Assembly: GCA_036426205.1 (NCBI GenBank) | Contig: CM071570.1 | Coordinates: forward strand, 51,010,984-51,074,983 | Reading direction: 5' to 3' | Length of the DNA: 64,000 nt | DNA from: Ascaphus truei | Lineage: Eukaryota > Chordata > Amphibia > Anura > Ascaphidae | In this document: positions 47,037 through 57,169 of the stretch, piece after piece | Layout: each line of letters opens with the position of its first letter | Position numbering within the stretch: the first letter of the stretch is position 1 | Program-made: the position numbers and the translations under genes | Notes under the pieces: generated by a model | What the model was told of the DNA's origin: nothing | Database searches by the model: none | The model's input: only the letters and a program-made list of their open reading frames with translations

Positions 47037-47437
47037 GGCTGGGTCCATAGAAGGCACGTCCGTGCTGAGCCGTGCGGACGCTCCGCGCTGAGCCCCTGCA
47101 TCCTCCATTAGGATGTCTTTAGAGGGGGCTCACACGAGCGTCCGCAGGCGTGCTGAGGCGCTGGATTTTTCAGCCGACAGCAAAACTGTTTTTCAGAGCG
47201 CTGTCGGCTGAAAACATCCAATGAGCGCGGAGCAGCGTCAACGTCACGGTGCCGTGACGTTGATGTCGGTGCGTCGCGGGCGATTGGCCCAGCGACGTCA
47301 CTGTCCCGCCTCCCTCAGTCTCCCCCCGCCTCCCGATCGCGCCCGCTGGATCGCCTACATGGGCATGAAATCGCGCAGATTTCAGCAGGCGAGCATCAGC
47401 GCGCCTCAGCCCTGCTACCCCCTCTATGGCCCCAGCC
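47037..47437 (-). mobile_element. Harbinger-type MITE, copy 2
   Basis: TTA lies on both sides (47034-47036 and 47438-47440). The ends are GGCTGGGTCCATAGAAGG and, inverted, GGCTGGGGCCATAGAGGG. It is inverted relative to copy 1, and its duplication TTA is the complement of copy 1's TAA. Contains AACGTCACGGTGCCGTGACGTT. Confidence 0.88.
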
Positions 47438-47469
47438 TTAGGCAGGTATGCATCCCTGCCTTTCACCAT

Positions 47470-47840
47470 TATCACCTAGCATACAGTGCTTTTCTATAGC
47501 AGGTTTTAGCAAACCTCCCAAGCAGTGCAAGAGTTTTGCAACACTTTCCTGTTTGCAATAATTTGTTGCCAATATTCCGAGCCGTCTGAGCTGCAATCTC
47601 TAACAAGAGATATATTTGCCTTTTTAATGTAAGAATACATTGTAGCTGCTGAGTTGCACTGAAGGACTGATTGAAACTGAAAGGCACCCATTTAGTGAAC
47701 CCTGGGAAGCAGGATACTTGCTGATCGATAACGACAGAACAAATCGATCTGCAGCTTAAGTAATTAGTTTTCAATACAGGTAATAAAACACTGAATATAT
47801 TTAAAAAAAAAAAAACATTTTAAGTGCCGCTTGAGCTGTC
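47470..47840 (-). repeat. Unnamed interspersed repeat, copy B
   Basis: Inverted counterpart of 2590-2960, from CTATAGCAGGTTTTAG to AAGTGCCGCTTGAGCTGTC. No ORF of note and no target duplication identified. Confidence 0.7.
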
Positions 47841-47849
47841 TTTTAAATG

Positions 47850-48590
47850 AAGAAATTATAAATAGGTTTTTGAATGTTTTTTTTTTTGCAAATTAACAAG
47901 ATTATACCTTTTTAATGCATTTTCTTAAATATTATTTTTTTATTGAGTAGGAGCAGGAAAGGAGAGAGAGTGCAGACTGAGAAATGCAGAAAAGGCAGCA
48001 GGAGGTAGAGGGGGATTTGATATTTCAACATTTAAACATTGATATTTTGAGAGGTTAACATAAATATTACACTTCCACTTCTTAGATGTTTGAGCATTTT
48101 AGAGAGCTAGATTTTGACATGTGGCATATTTCCAAATATTGATACTTCATGTAAAGACATCCTTATTCCAAGTGTCTGCCCTCTGAGAGAAGGAATATTG
48201 CTTTAATCAGTATATCAAGATTCTGCCTGATTACTGATTACCGAGGAAACTGGCGGTGTGTGTTGTATGCTACAAATTCATTACCTGGTTAAAAAAAAAT
48301 ATATATATATATTTTATTTAATTAATTGCTAAGCAATATTTTGTATGCTCATCAGTGCCCCTCATTCACTAAGCAACACTCATGGTTTAACACATGCTAA
48401 TGCTATTTGTTTTGTTTGCTTCTTAGCTAGCACATGCACTACAACACTATTGTGGATTAGTGGATAATATTATATCTAGAGATTATATATATATACATAT
48501 ATACATATATATTATATACATATATACAAAGGCAGATGTCACTCGCAATAAAGGTAGAAAGCCGGTGCTTGTCCCATATAATATTGAATA
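47850..48590. other. Unassigned AT-rich stretch
   Basis: Includes short TA/ATATAC runs at 48296-48310 and 48485-48530. No gene recognised. Confidence 0.45.
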
Positions 48591-48591
48591 A

Positions 48592-49445
48592 AATGTAGAT
48601 TCCTTACCAGGCAGACCAGGAGTTCAAGACCACGCAGCAAGAACCGAGACAGCACTCAGATTGATATCAAATATAAATGTATTGAAAAAAAGGCACATAC
48701 AACCGACGTTTCGGTCCTGAAACAGGACCTTTCTCAAGGGAGTGCTTACCCTTATGTGACAAAAACCACCATTATATACCCACATGCAACACCATTAGCA
48801 AACAGTGATAGGTTAACAACCTGCCCCTCCTCACTGGATCAGCTGAAAGCAATTATACACAAAACAATGACTGCCCCGGTATTATATCGCCATGGCAACG
48901 TGAGACGCACATATTCCGTCCCTGTAAGCATGCGCAATGGTGTCGCTCTCTCGCGCTCCGTGCTTTGGCATATTAGTATACATATGCGCGATGGTCCCCC
49001 TTCTGTGGTATCGCTATGACGATACTAGACGCTGTATTTCGGCGCATGGGTCTATACATTTACACTCGCGCCTGACATTGCACACCTGTGCATGCTCACG
49101 GGCTTCTGCTTTAAGGGTTCCCCCATACAGACACTCCGGGTCTTATAGATTGCATAGCAATGATGTCATTTAGATCGTTTTGTGTATAATTGCTTTCAGC
49201 TGATCCAGTGAGGAGGGCCAGGTTGTTAACCTATCACTGTTTGCTAATGGTGTTGCATGTGGGTATATAATGGTGGTTTTTGTCACATAAGGGTAAGCAC
49301 TCCCTTGAGAAAGGTCCTGTTTCAGGACCGAAACGTCGGTTGTATGTGCCTTTTTTTCAATACACTTATATTTGATATCAATCTGAGTGCTGTCTCGGTT
49401 CTTGCTGCGTGGTCTTGGACTCCTGGTCTGCCTGGTAAGGAAACT
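48592..49445. mobile_element. Foldback element with about 275-bp arms
   Basis: The left arm, about 48600-48868, and right arm, about 49172-49440, are near-perfect reverse complements (for example TCAGCTGAAAGCAATTATAC and its complement). They are separated by about 300 bp of unique, GC-richer DNA. Each arm holds the GGTCCTGTTTCAGGACC hairpin followed by GAAACGTCGG. No transposase is seen. It could be two oppositely oriented repeat copies or a genuine foldback transposon. Confidence 0.8.
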
Positions 49446-49450
49446 ACATT

Positions 49451-49481
49451 ATATATATATATATATAATGTGTGTGTGTGT
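49451..49481. repeat. (TA)n(TG)n microsatellite
   Basis: Short compound dinucleotide repeat at the boundary between the foldback element and the L2 tail. Confidence 0.9.
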
Positions 49482-50229
49482 ATGTGCCCACCAGGTACAT
49501 AGCGCTTTGCAATTTTTACAAACATTCCAATTACAATTCTGGGAATTTAATGATCCAGATAGGACAAGCATCAAGACACCCATGTAACATTGGTAGAAAG
49601 GAGTCCCAGTCCTGAAGAGCTTACAATCTAATTGGAACGTGGGGAGACTTACAAAAACAATAGAATTAAATGTGAGTGCATTGGTTAAAGTGCCTATAAG
49701 ACCATACTGTAGCTATGGCAAGTGCATTCAGTGTTTGAGTCCTTATCATCCAGGACTAATTAAACACATCGTTGAACAAGAACGTTTTCACATGGGTTTG
49801 AAGTTAGAGAGAGAAGGTACTTGGTGGACATTGAGAGGAAGGGTGTTCCAGTAGTAGGGAACAGCATATGATAAGGGTTGTACAGTAGGTGTGAGAGAGC
49901 TGTAACCTGGGGGGTGCAAGGAAGGGAGGCCTGAGCTGAGCATAGAGAGCAAATAGGTATAGTAAAAGATTAAAGCTTAGATAAAAAGATTGGCAAAGGA
50001 GTGTAGACCCTTGAGGTAGAGAAGGAGAATTTTGTAGAGAAAGTGCTATTGAAAGGAACCATCCGAGAGTTTTCATGAGGAGAGAGACATAGACTACTTT
50101 AGAGGAGACTGAGGTTACCCCCACAGCAGCATTTTGAAAGCATTATATTTTTGTAATGTTATTTAAAAGAAGCAGCAAGTCTAAGCAATAGCATTAGGAG
50201 AGGGCAAACTAAATGTATACACCGTCCCA

Positions 50230-50834
50230 CCATGAGCAGCCACTTTACCCTTTTGTTTCAGCATTGTCCCTCATTCCCTCTAGTTTATAAGCTCTCAGGA
50301 GTAGAGATGGGGGAATCCACCCAAATCCGTTTCCTGGATTTTGTCGCTTTTTCTACCGTTATGCGGTATAATATCTGAAAATGGATTTGGTCCGTTTTAA
50401 TCCGCACGGATTCATCAAAAACCGCCATTGGATACAATCCATGGATTGATTTGTAGAAACCAATCTTTGGATTCAGCAATCCGTTGGCGGATTGTTAAGA
50501 ATCCGCAGACTGGATTCTACAAATCCATCCACTGGTTGCGGAATCCACGGAGTGTATTGTTAATAAAAAAATATGCAAAAAGCAAATCGACATTTTTGAG
50601 ATTGATCCGCTGAAATCCACAAAGCAAAGTAAACGGTCGATCTGCTGCGGATCCAAAATCACCAACAAAAATGTGCCCATCTCTACTCAGGAGCAGATTT
50701 TTCATTACATTTGTGTATCTATTTCTGCTTGTGTATCCTTATTTGTATTTGTATATCATTCCGTTTATCATACCCCCATTGTATCGCTCGTTGGAATATG
50801 TTGGCACCTTACAAATAAACTATAATAATAATGA
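50230..50834 (+). mobile_element. L2-tailed SINE-like element inserted in L2 copy 3
   Basis: A plus-strand segment (CATTGTCCCTCATTCCCTCT before the hAT MITE; GGAATATGTTGGCACCTTAC, then AAATAAACTATAATAATAAT after it) ends in an L2-type tail. It opposes the surrounding L2 and is itself split by the hAT MITE. The start is approximate. Confidence 0.6.
50302..50685. mobile_element. hAT-type MITE with perfect 8-bp duplication
   Basis: CTCAGGAG occurs at 50294-50301 and 50686-50693. The ends TAGAGATGGG and, inverted, TAGAGATGGG are identical. The 384-bp interior is packed with GGATT/AATCC words in both orientations, often as ATCCGC. No transposase. Confidence 0.93.
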
Positions 50835-51295
50835 AAGGGAAGAGTGCAGGATGAGATTGCCATGAGACCTTGCATTGTACTGCAGATGTGAGGTTCGATG
50901 TGGATAGATACATTTGTCAAATCTGCATACTGGTAAAACTTAAAACCAAGTGACTAAATAAATGTACAGTACTGTATAGAGAGAAAATAGAAGAGGTCCC
51001 AGAACTGAGCTTTGAAGTACACTAACATCTAGATCATGGATGAAGAAGAGGAGTTAACAGTAGATACACCAAAGAGACAGTGAGAGAGGTAGGAAGAAAG
51101 CCTAGAGAGGGCTTTGTCCCAAGCCCTAAGGGAGTGGAAATTGTAAAGGAGAAGTGGGTGGTCAACAGTATGTACAAGAAGGGAGTAATGACCTTGAGAT
51201 TTAGCAATGTGTGGGTTGTTTGCTACAGTGGTGGGTGCTGTTTCAGTAGATTGACCAGTGCGAAAGCCTGGTTGGAAATGTTCTAGGAGAGTGTA

Positions 51296-51650
51296 CAGAT
51301 GCAGCAGCCATTATTCGAACAAATCACGGAGCCGTTTTCTTGTGCGCTGCTGTACTCCACACGGCATTAACGCGGACAATCGCCCCAGGCACACGTGTTT
51401 ATCGCGGTTGCTTTGTTTGAATTTCATGGATTCTGTTTCTTTGTGTGCAATGAAATGAATGAATTGTAATGTGTACAGTACTGTGCTACTGTGTCAATTT
51501 CAGGTGTTTAAAAACCAGAACACTAAAATGCGATTTTCTGCACTCGCGTCTAGAGGGGGTACGGTTGGAAGAAATCACGCGCCATGACGTGGGTATTCCG
51601 AGGTACAGTATACAACACGTGAAGTGTTCGAATAACGGCCGCAGCATCTG
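51296..51650. mobile_element. TA-flanked inverted-repeat element, family M, copy 5, complete
   Basis: TA flanks lie at 51294-51295 and 51651-51652. The ends CAGATGCAGCAGCCATTATT and, inverted, CAGATGCTGCGGCCGTTATT continue pairing through CGAACA..TCACG, about 33 bases. The surrounding L2 sequence reads on across the site, so the empty site can be inferred. It aligns with copy 4 up to the point where the forkhead pseudogene lies in that copy. Confidence 0.88.
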
Positions 51651-52010
51651 TAGGAGCTGAGGAAAGAGCATGCTGGAAGATACAAACTGTTCTACAAAGC
51701 TAAAGGCAAAAGGCAGGAGAGAGACAGGGCAGTAGGTAGATGACTAGTGGGGTCATGGGTGTTGTTCATGAGAATAGGTCTAACAACAACATGTTTCAAG
51801 GAAGACTTGAAAATGTGAGTGTAGGGATCAGAGTTGGAGCGAGACGTCCGAGTTGATGGGTAAGAAATGGCATCACGCTGGCAGGCAGTAGCGGAAGAAG
51901 TAATTGAGATACTTCCTACACGGGAGAATGCACAAAGTGAAGGGGATTTTGTGAAGAGGTGTAGAGGAAGGCACAGAGGGGATTTATCACCTGATAGCAT
52001 TCACTTTGAA

Positions 52011-53380
52011 GCCCCCTCATAAACAAGCATTAGTACCATGGCATTCTAACGACTTTCATGACTAGTTTCAAACTTTTCAGATTGGATGAAGCATGGACCT
52101 TAAAAATACATGTTTAGAGAGAAGCCCCCTTTTTTGCATTCATGCTATTTGATTTAACTTTGCCTGATTGAAGTGACCTCATCTACTGATGGTGATTCCA
52201 TTCTATTAAGCGTTCATAAAAAAGGGGCAGCTGTCACTAGAGCTGTCACTAGCGGTCATTTGTGAATGACCTTTGCCTTGCATCAGCATAGATATGTCAT
52301 ATCCAGCATTTGCATTCCACACATATTTAGAATTGATGTATTGTTTCCTAATCATACTTGCACTGTGCATTTGAAATGGAAATCTGCCTGTTGGATTTTC
52401 AAATTTTGCTATCTCCCTAATATTGTAGTAAGTATTAGCATATTATATTGAATTGGATTTTATAATTACACTTCTCTGGCTGCACATAGCTAGGGGAATG
52501 CCAAAAAAATGTCAACGCTGAATTCATTTTAACTGTTGATAATTTTCATTGTTAACCGTGTCCATTTATTCCATAATAATAATTGCTTCACTGAGCAAAG
52601 CTGTCTTTTTGCATAATTCGTTTCACTCTCAAGAATAAACTACAGAGTAGGAGAGTGTCTACAAATTTGAACATATTAAGCACTGTTCTACACGATTTTA
52701 TACCCTTTCAGTGCCATTGGAACCTGCTAGCCCACTATGGTTTTTAAACCATTTCAGTTGACTCCAAAATATGTGCTGGTGTGACAACAGCATTCCAATG
52801 TTAACATAGCACTGGTATACATTTTTCTTTCTATGGTACCTACAGATGTAGTCAGACTAATTGCTTCTGGCACTGGGTCAAGCTGTGGTCTCACTCGAAT
52901 ATTAACACTAAGGGGAGTCTGATACAGAGGCACGGAACACCGCAGCGCGACTGCGACAGACACAGTCTCTGGCGCCATAGACTTTTGCTTCTTCGACTGC
53001 GGCCCAGGAGACAGTGAGTCTTGCTACATCTGTATCACCTACAGCTAATTGTGGATGTTAGTGCTTACAAGGACTATACATATGATACTATTAGATTTAT
53101 TTGGAAAATGTCTGTCAATATATAATAAAAAACAAAACAAAAACAAAAGTCAATAATTATAACCTCTGAATTATTTGTTAAGATAAAACAGTTTTATAAT
53201 ATAATTTTTTGCGCTTGTAATAAAGGTATTAAAATGTGATTTATGTATGATACGTGTACTATTTCTCCTCTCATAAGTGATCATGAAGATTTGTGCTTTT
53301 CAAGACTATTACAAGGACCTTACCATAGAAAAAAACATTTTACTTACATCTAAATGCAGTAACGTCGGCACAGGAAGTAG
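52011..53380. other. Unassigned stretch
   Basis: No gene recognised. AGAGCTGTCACTAG-type short duplication at 52232-52256. Confidence 0.45.
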
Positions 53381-53382
53381 TA

Positions 53383-53655
53383 CTGCAGTGAGTAAGGACA
53401 CTGACTCAGTAAACAATGACACTGAGTTTGAATCAGGGGAACCTGGTTAAATTCCTGGTGTTACTGCCTTGTGACCTTGGGCAAGTCACTTTATCTCACT
53501 GCTCCTCAGGCACCAAAAATGTAGATTGTACGCTCTATTAGGCAGGGACTGGGCCTGTAAAAATCCTATGTGCTGCGCACGATTCTGTAATTGTGAAGCT
53601 CTTTGAGTTCCATTGGGAGAAAAAGCGCTATATGAAAATAAAGTTGTTATTTTTA
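53383..53655 (+). mobile_element. CORE-type SINE, well preserved
   Basis: tRNA-derived head with A-box-like GCAGTGAGTAAGGACAC and B-box-like GGTTAAATTCC. The core CTTGTGACCTTGGGCAAGTC, then ACTTTATCTC, is shared with MIR-like CORE-SINEs. The CAGGGACTGGGCCTGTAA block and the 3' end TTCCATTGGGAGAAAAAGCG, then CTATATGAAAATAAAG, follow. It would be transcribed by RNA polymerase III and mobilised by LINE enzymes. Confidence 0.9.
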
Positions 53656-53659
53656 CTCA

Positions 53660-54170
53660 TCTATTCGGTTATTATCTCAAAAATGTAGTCTGAATGGAGG
53701 GTGTTACAAATCTTGCTCTAGCTTAGGGCAACGAGGATAGGTTTTAAATTCCCTATTCCAAATAATTGAACATTTTCACTAGCTTAATCTTGTCTATTAT
53801 GGGAAAAGAAACTTTAAAAAAAAAGAAACATGCATGCAGTATGCCTTGTTGACTGCACTCAATGCCTGGTGAGTAGTGGAATAAATCAGTGAGCCATAAA
53901 ACTTAACCTTTACTAATATAAAAATATAGTAGTGCTAGAACTCTAAAAATGTTTTACATTGGAATGTCTTAAGTACTTATGCAGGACACAGTCTGCCCTA
54001 GAGGCAGGCACAAGTGTGCAGTGACTATGATGGGGTGAAGCAAGCACAAATGAATTACTAGGGTGAAATAGGTGAGTGAATAAATAATATTATATATTCA
54101 AAGGTGAAGGTGATGCAGCTTCTAGAAAAGACAAGGTTTCCACTTGTCTTAAGAGAAATGGAGACTAAAT
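53660..54170. other. Unassigned stretch
   Basis: No gene or repeat recognised. Confidence 0.4.
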
Positions 54171-54783
54171 ACCAGGGCGCCAGGTGTCCGGTTTTGAACC
54201 GGAAAGACCGGTATTTTGCCCCTGCATCTGATATAAAATGAAAGGTAATACCGAAGATGTACGTGTCCGGTATTATCTCTCTCTGAACATAGGGTTGCTG
54301 CAGGGGGGGGGGGGCGCGGCAGGTCAGAGCAGTTGCCGCCATGCTCGGCTCTCCCCCAGCTGTAGGCGTCTCTCTCCCTGTCTGTCCCACGCTGATGTGT
54401 CTGATGCTGATGCGCGCCGGGTCCTCTAATGTCAGTGCCGGAAGTCTGCTGGGCTCAGCTTCCGGTGAGCGCCGGTGTGAGAGGGAGGCCAGGCGCGTGT
54501 CAGCATCATACACCTTGGCGTGGGACAGACAGTCAGGGGAAGGGAGGCCTACAGCTGAGGGAGAGCTGGGCATGGCGGCAATTGCTCAGACTGGCCGCCG
54601 GCCCCCATGCATCCACTACCCCCCTGCATCAACTACCCCCTCCACAGCCACCGCTCCCCCCTCACCCTCCACAGCACTAGCCCCCCTTCTACCCTTCTGC
54701 AGACATCGCCCTCCCCCTCCACAGCCGCCGCCCCCCTCCGCCTCTCTGCAGCCGCCAGAACCCCCCCTCCCCCCGCAGCCATT

Positions 54784-55490
54784 GGGGAGGTGGGGGTATA
54801 TTTTATATGTATTGGGGAGGTGGGGGTATTTTATATATGTATTGGGGCGGTGAGGGTATTTTTTATATGTCAATATAACAAGTGACAGGCAGCACAAGAG
54901 ATAACTGATTAAAGTGCAGGGTGCAATGGGACCTAGGGGACCCTAATTCCCCTAGAATCATATATAAAAATACAAAGGTGTCCCAGCACTCCAGTGCACC
55001 TTTGTATTTTTATTTTTTATTTTTTATATGTATTCAGGGGGCAGAGATATCCGAAAGAAAAAAAGGTTTCTCCAGCGCACAGCAACAGAAAGTCAGGCCA
55101 TAGGAAATTAAATCTTTATTGAAGCTGCATTAAAAAACGGAGGCTATAACCACTCCTACGCATTTTGTGCGATAAGCACTTTATCAAGGAGTCCCTGACT
55201 AATGCCAGGCAGTCAATTTAAACCACAGCTGATTACGTATGTCGCACCAAAATCCCGATGACGTCATGTCCCATGATGCTTCATGCAACTTCCAGCATCC
55301 ACCGCGCATGCGCAAAAGACACACCAGGTCACGTAAACACCATGGCCCCAAAGCACCCCACGGGCCCGGCGATGGCAGGGGGCGTGGAGATATTTTTTAC
55401 ATATGTATTCAGGGGGGTGGGAGTATTTTTTACATATGTATTCGGGGGGGGCGTGGGGGTATTTTCTAAATATGTATTGGGGGTGTGTGG
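54784..55490. repeat. G-rich minisatellite, interrupted
   Basis: Units of about 31-38 bp, built on TATGTATT, a G run and GGGGGTATTTT, occur at 54784-54870 and again at 55385-55490. They are separated by a segment carrying another repeat end. G runs of 5-9 recur at regular spacing, a pattern able to form G-quadruplexes. Confidence 0.75.
55060..55205 (-). repeat. Repeat end with stem plus AAAATGCG
   Basis: On the minus strand, CCTTGATAAAGTGC is followed by TTATC, then GCACAAAATGCGTAGG. This is the same stem-then-GAAACG-like arrangement as at 33556, 39100 and 49320. The plus strand includes ATCTTTATTGAAGCTGCAT. It interrupts the G-rich minisatellite. Confidence 0.5.
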
Positions 55491-55899
55491 GGGGGGGGTC
55501 GCATCTTTTGCCATCGTGTCCAGCATTTGTGGACAAGCCACCTGGCAACCCTATACACTCCAAATCTCAAAAATAAAAAAAAATTAAAAGTGCAACATTG
55601 CATGTGTGAATAAACAGGTAAATGTTACACTCACATAAAGTAAGTGAGAAAACAGGCTCAGCCAGGGAAAAAGCAATTCTGATCCACAGAAAATCAGCAG
55701 GAGAGATATAGGGGTGAAAAAGGGAAAAGAAACAATAGTGCAGTGGAGTAATACTCATGATGTATTGGAATAAGTGAAATAAAACTCACAAACGAATAGT
55801 ATTCGGAGGCTTTGGGTGTTATAACCTCAGAACAGATTATGGGCCTCATGCAGTAAGCGTTGATAAGGGAAATATGGCCATGTTATAGCCAAAATTGGG

Positions 55900-56160
55900 T
55901 TTGAGATTCAGTAAGCGCCGATAAGTGCTTCATATCGCCAGGTTTCGGAGCCGATTATTTGGTTATGGCCAGTCGCCTGCCGATAAGCCTGTTTTCGACA
56001 CTGATCGCCACTTTTTTAAATCGGCTGGATTCAACAAAAAAAAACAGCTTATCGGGGCTGATCGGCACTACGAAATTGAGATGTTATGGCCGATTTCTCC
56101 CGCCAACTAAAGTTGGCATTTTGGACGGGAGAACGATCGCTAAGGCTGCCGGAACGGCAC
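55900..56160. promoter_or_regulatory. Subterminal CCGAT repeat cluster
   Basis: At least seven copies of GCCGAT or ATCGGC-like words occur in both orientations (55916, 55952, 55979, 56022, 56053-56065, 56087), several as GCCGATAAG. A hairpin CCAACTAAAGTTGG lies at 56103. Clusters like this in DNA transposons are often binding sites for the transposase or its DNA-binding partner. That role is inferred. Confidence 0.5.
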
Positions 56161-57116
56161 TTAGAAAAAAAAAATCTTCTGTACATCAATGGAAGTCAAT
56201 GGAGCGGGGACGTATAACAGTATAGTACTGTTTACGTTTCATTGCTCACAATACAAACGTCATTTGCATTACAGTGTGGGGGCATTCCCTGCATTGTGTC
56301 ACAGCTGATGTGTCTTATTTGCATAACATTCGACTTTTACATGTTTTCAGCATTTGCGGGTCACATTACTCATCATGTGATGATGTGGCAAGGGAAAATA
56401 CTATACTACACTCTTAAAGGAGAACCTCACATCATATCACACATTTTACTCAACTCAGCGACAATTATTTACATGATGTCACACATGTCACACATACACA
56501 GTATATTCATCTTCCTTTACATTACACAATGCTTGTAATGTGACACGCATCTTTAAACGTTCATGTACATCTGTCTTCTCATGTTTACATATACTTTTGG
56601 GTCCTCCCTATTTTCATGACGTCACTTATTGGACGCTCAATCACATTGCATGTTTACATTGTAACCGTAGCATTACAAGCACTTCAACCTAACTTATACA
56701 CACATGTACAGTAATTCAGCATTGGGACACCTTGTAAACTCATTCTATAGCAACTATCCTCCTTACACAAATGCATGCATATGCACACGACTATTCATTG
56801 TTGCCAACATGTCACAATAACATGGATAATTACACATGTTACACAAAACTTTTCCCACGTCAATCTCAGCCTTTTTGTCTCATTACATGACTGACTCTTG
56901 CGTTCACAAGTGTTACATGCATTGCACATGCAACTATTTATTTGCAAGCAATCTTTGTACAAAGCTTCACGTCACATCATTGCCAAATATCATCATTCCC
57001 TGCAGAATACACACAACAAATACTTAGAACAACAAGTGCACACAGCTTGCCACAGAAGTACTTTATTATGTTAATGTAACACCTTGCATTTTACTATGTC
57101 ACCTGACATCATCACA

Positions 57117-57127
57117 TACCTATTTAA
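57117..57127 (+). promoter_or_regulatory. TATA-like box of the transposase gene
   Basis: CTATTTAAAGGACGC lies about 50 bases before the transposase ATG, implying a very short 5' leader. The TTTAA(A)GGACGC string recurs at the internal promoter near 60980. Confidence 0.55.
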
Positions 57128-57169
57128 AGGACGCACATTACCTGCTCATTCACAGCTACTCATTTCAAA

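Larger units (their letters stand above)
49495..52010 (-). pseudogene. L2 LINE, copy 3, strongly decayed and interrupted
   Basis: The 3' tail is at 49498-49645 (CATAGCGCTTTGCAATTTT, GAAGAGCTTACAATCTAATT). Decayed C-terminal coding lies at 49804-50124, and RT coding resumes at about 50835-51290 and 51655-52010. The latter parallel copy 2 around 16750-17200 (AGGTCCCAGAACTGAGC; AAGGCAAAAGGCAGGAGAG). Frames are heavily disrupted. Two insertions split it: 50230-50834 and 51296-51650. Confidence 0.8.
54175..55556. mobile_element. hAT-like element with internal repeats and an insertion
   Basis: The left end CAGGGCGCCAGGTGTCCGG and the right end, inverted, AGGGTTGCCAGGTGGCTTGTCC pair (split as AGGGTTGCCAGGTGGCTTG, TCC). 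The left interior has CGGTTTTGAACCGG and opposing copies of GGGAGGCC-type sequence. ORFs of up to 171 residues on both strands lack transposase motifs and overlap one another. Only ATAC is shared at the flanks, so the duplication is not confirmed. Confidence 0.5.

Noticed and set aside
48756..49173. ORFs inside the foldback element
   Set aside because: Overlap the arms and spacer without motifs; arms are repeats with many copies of stop-poor sequence.
54058..54853. 170-171-residue ORFs on both strands
   Set aside because: They overlap antiparallel within a hAT-like element, are dominated by Pro/Ser low complexity at their ends and show no transposase motif.
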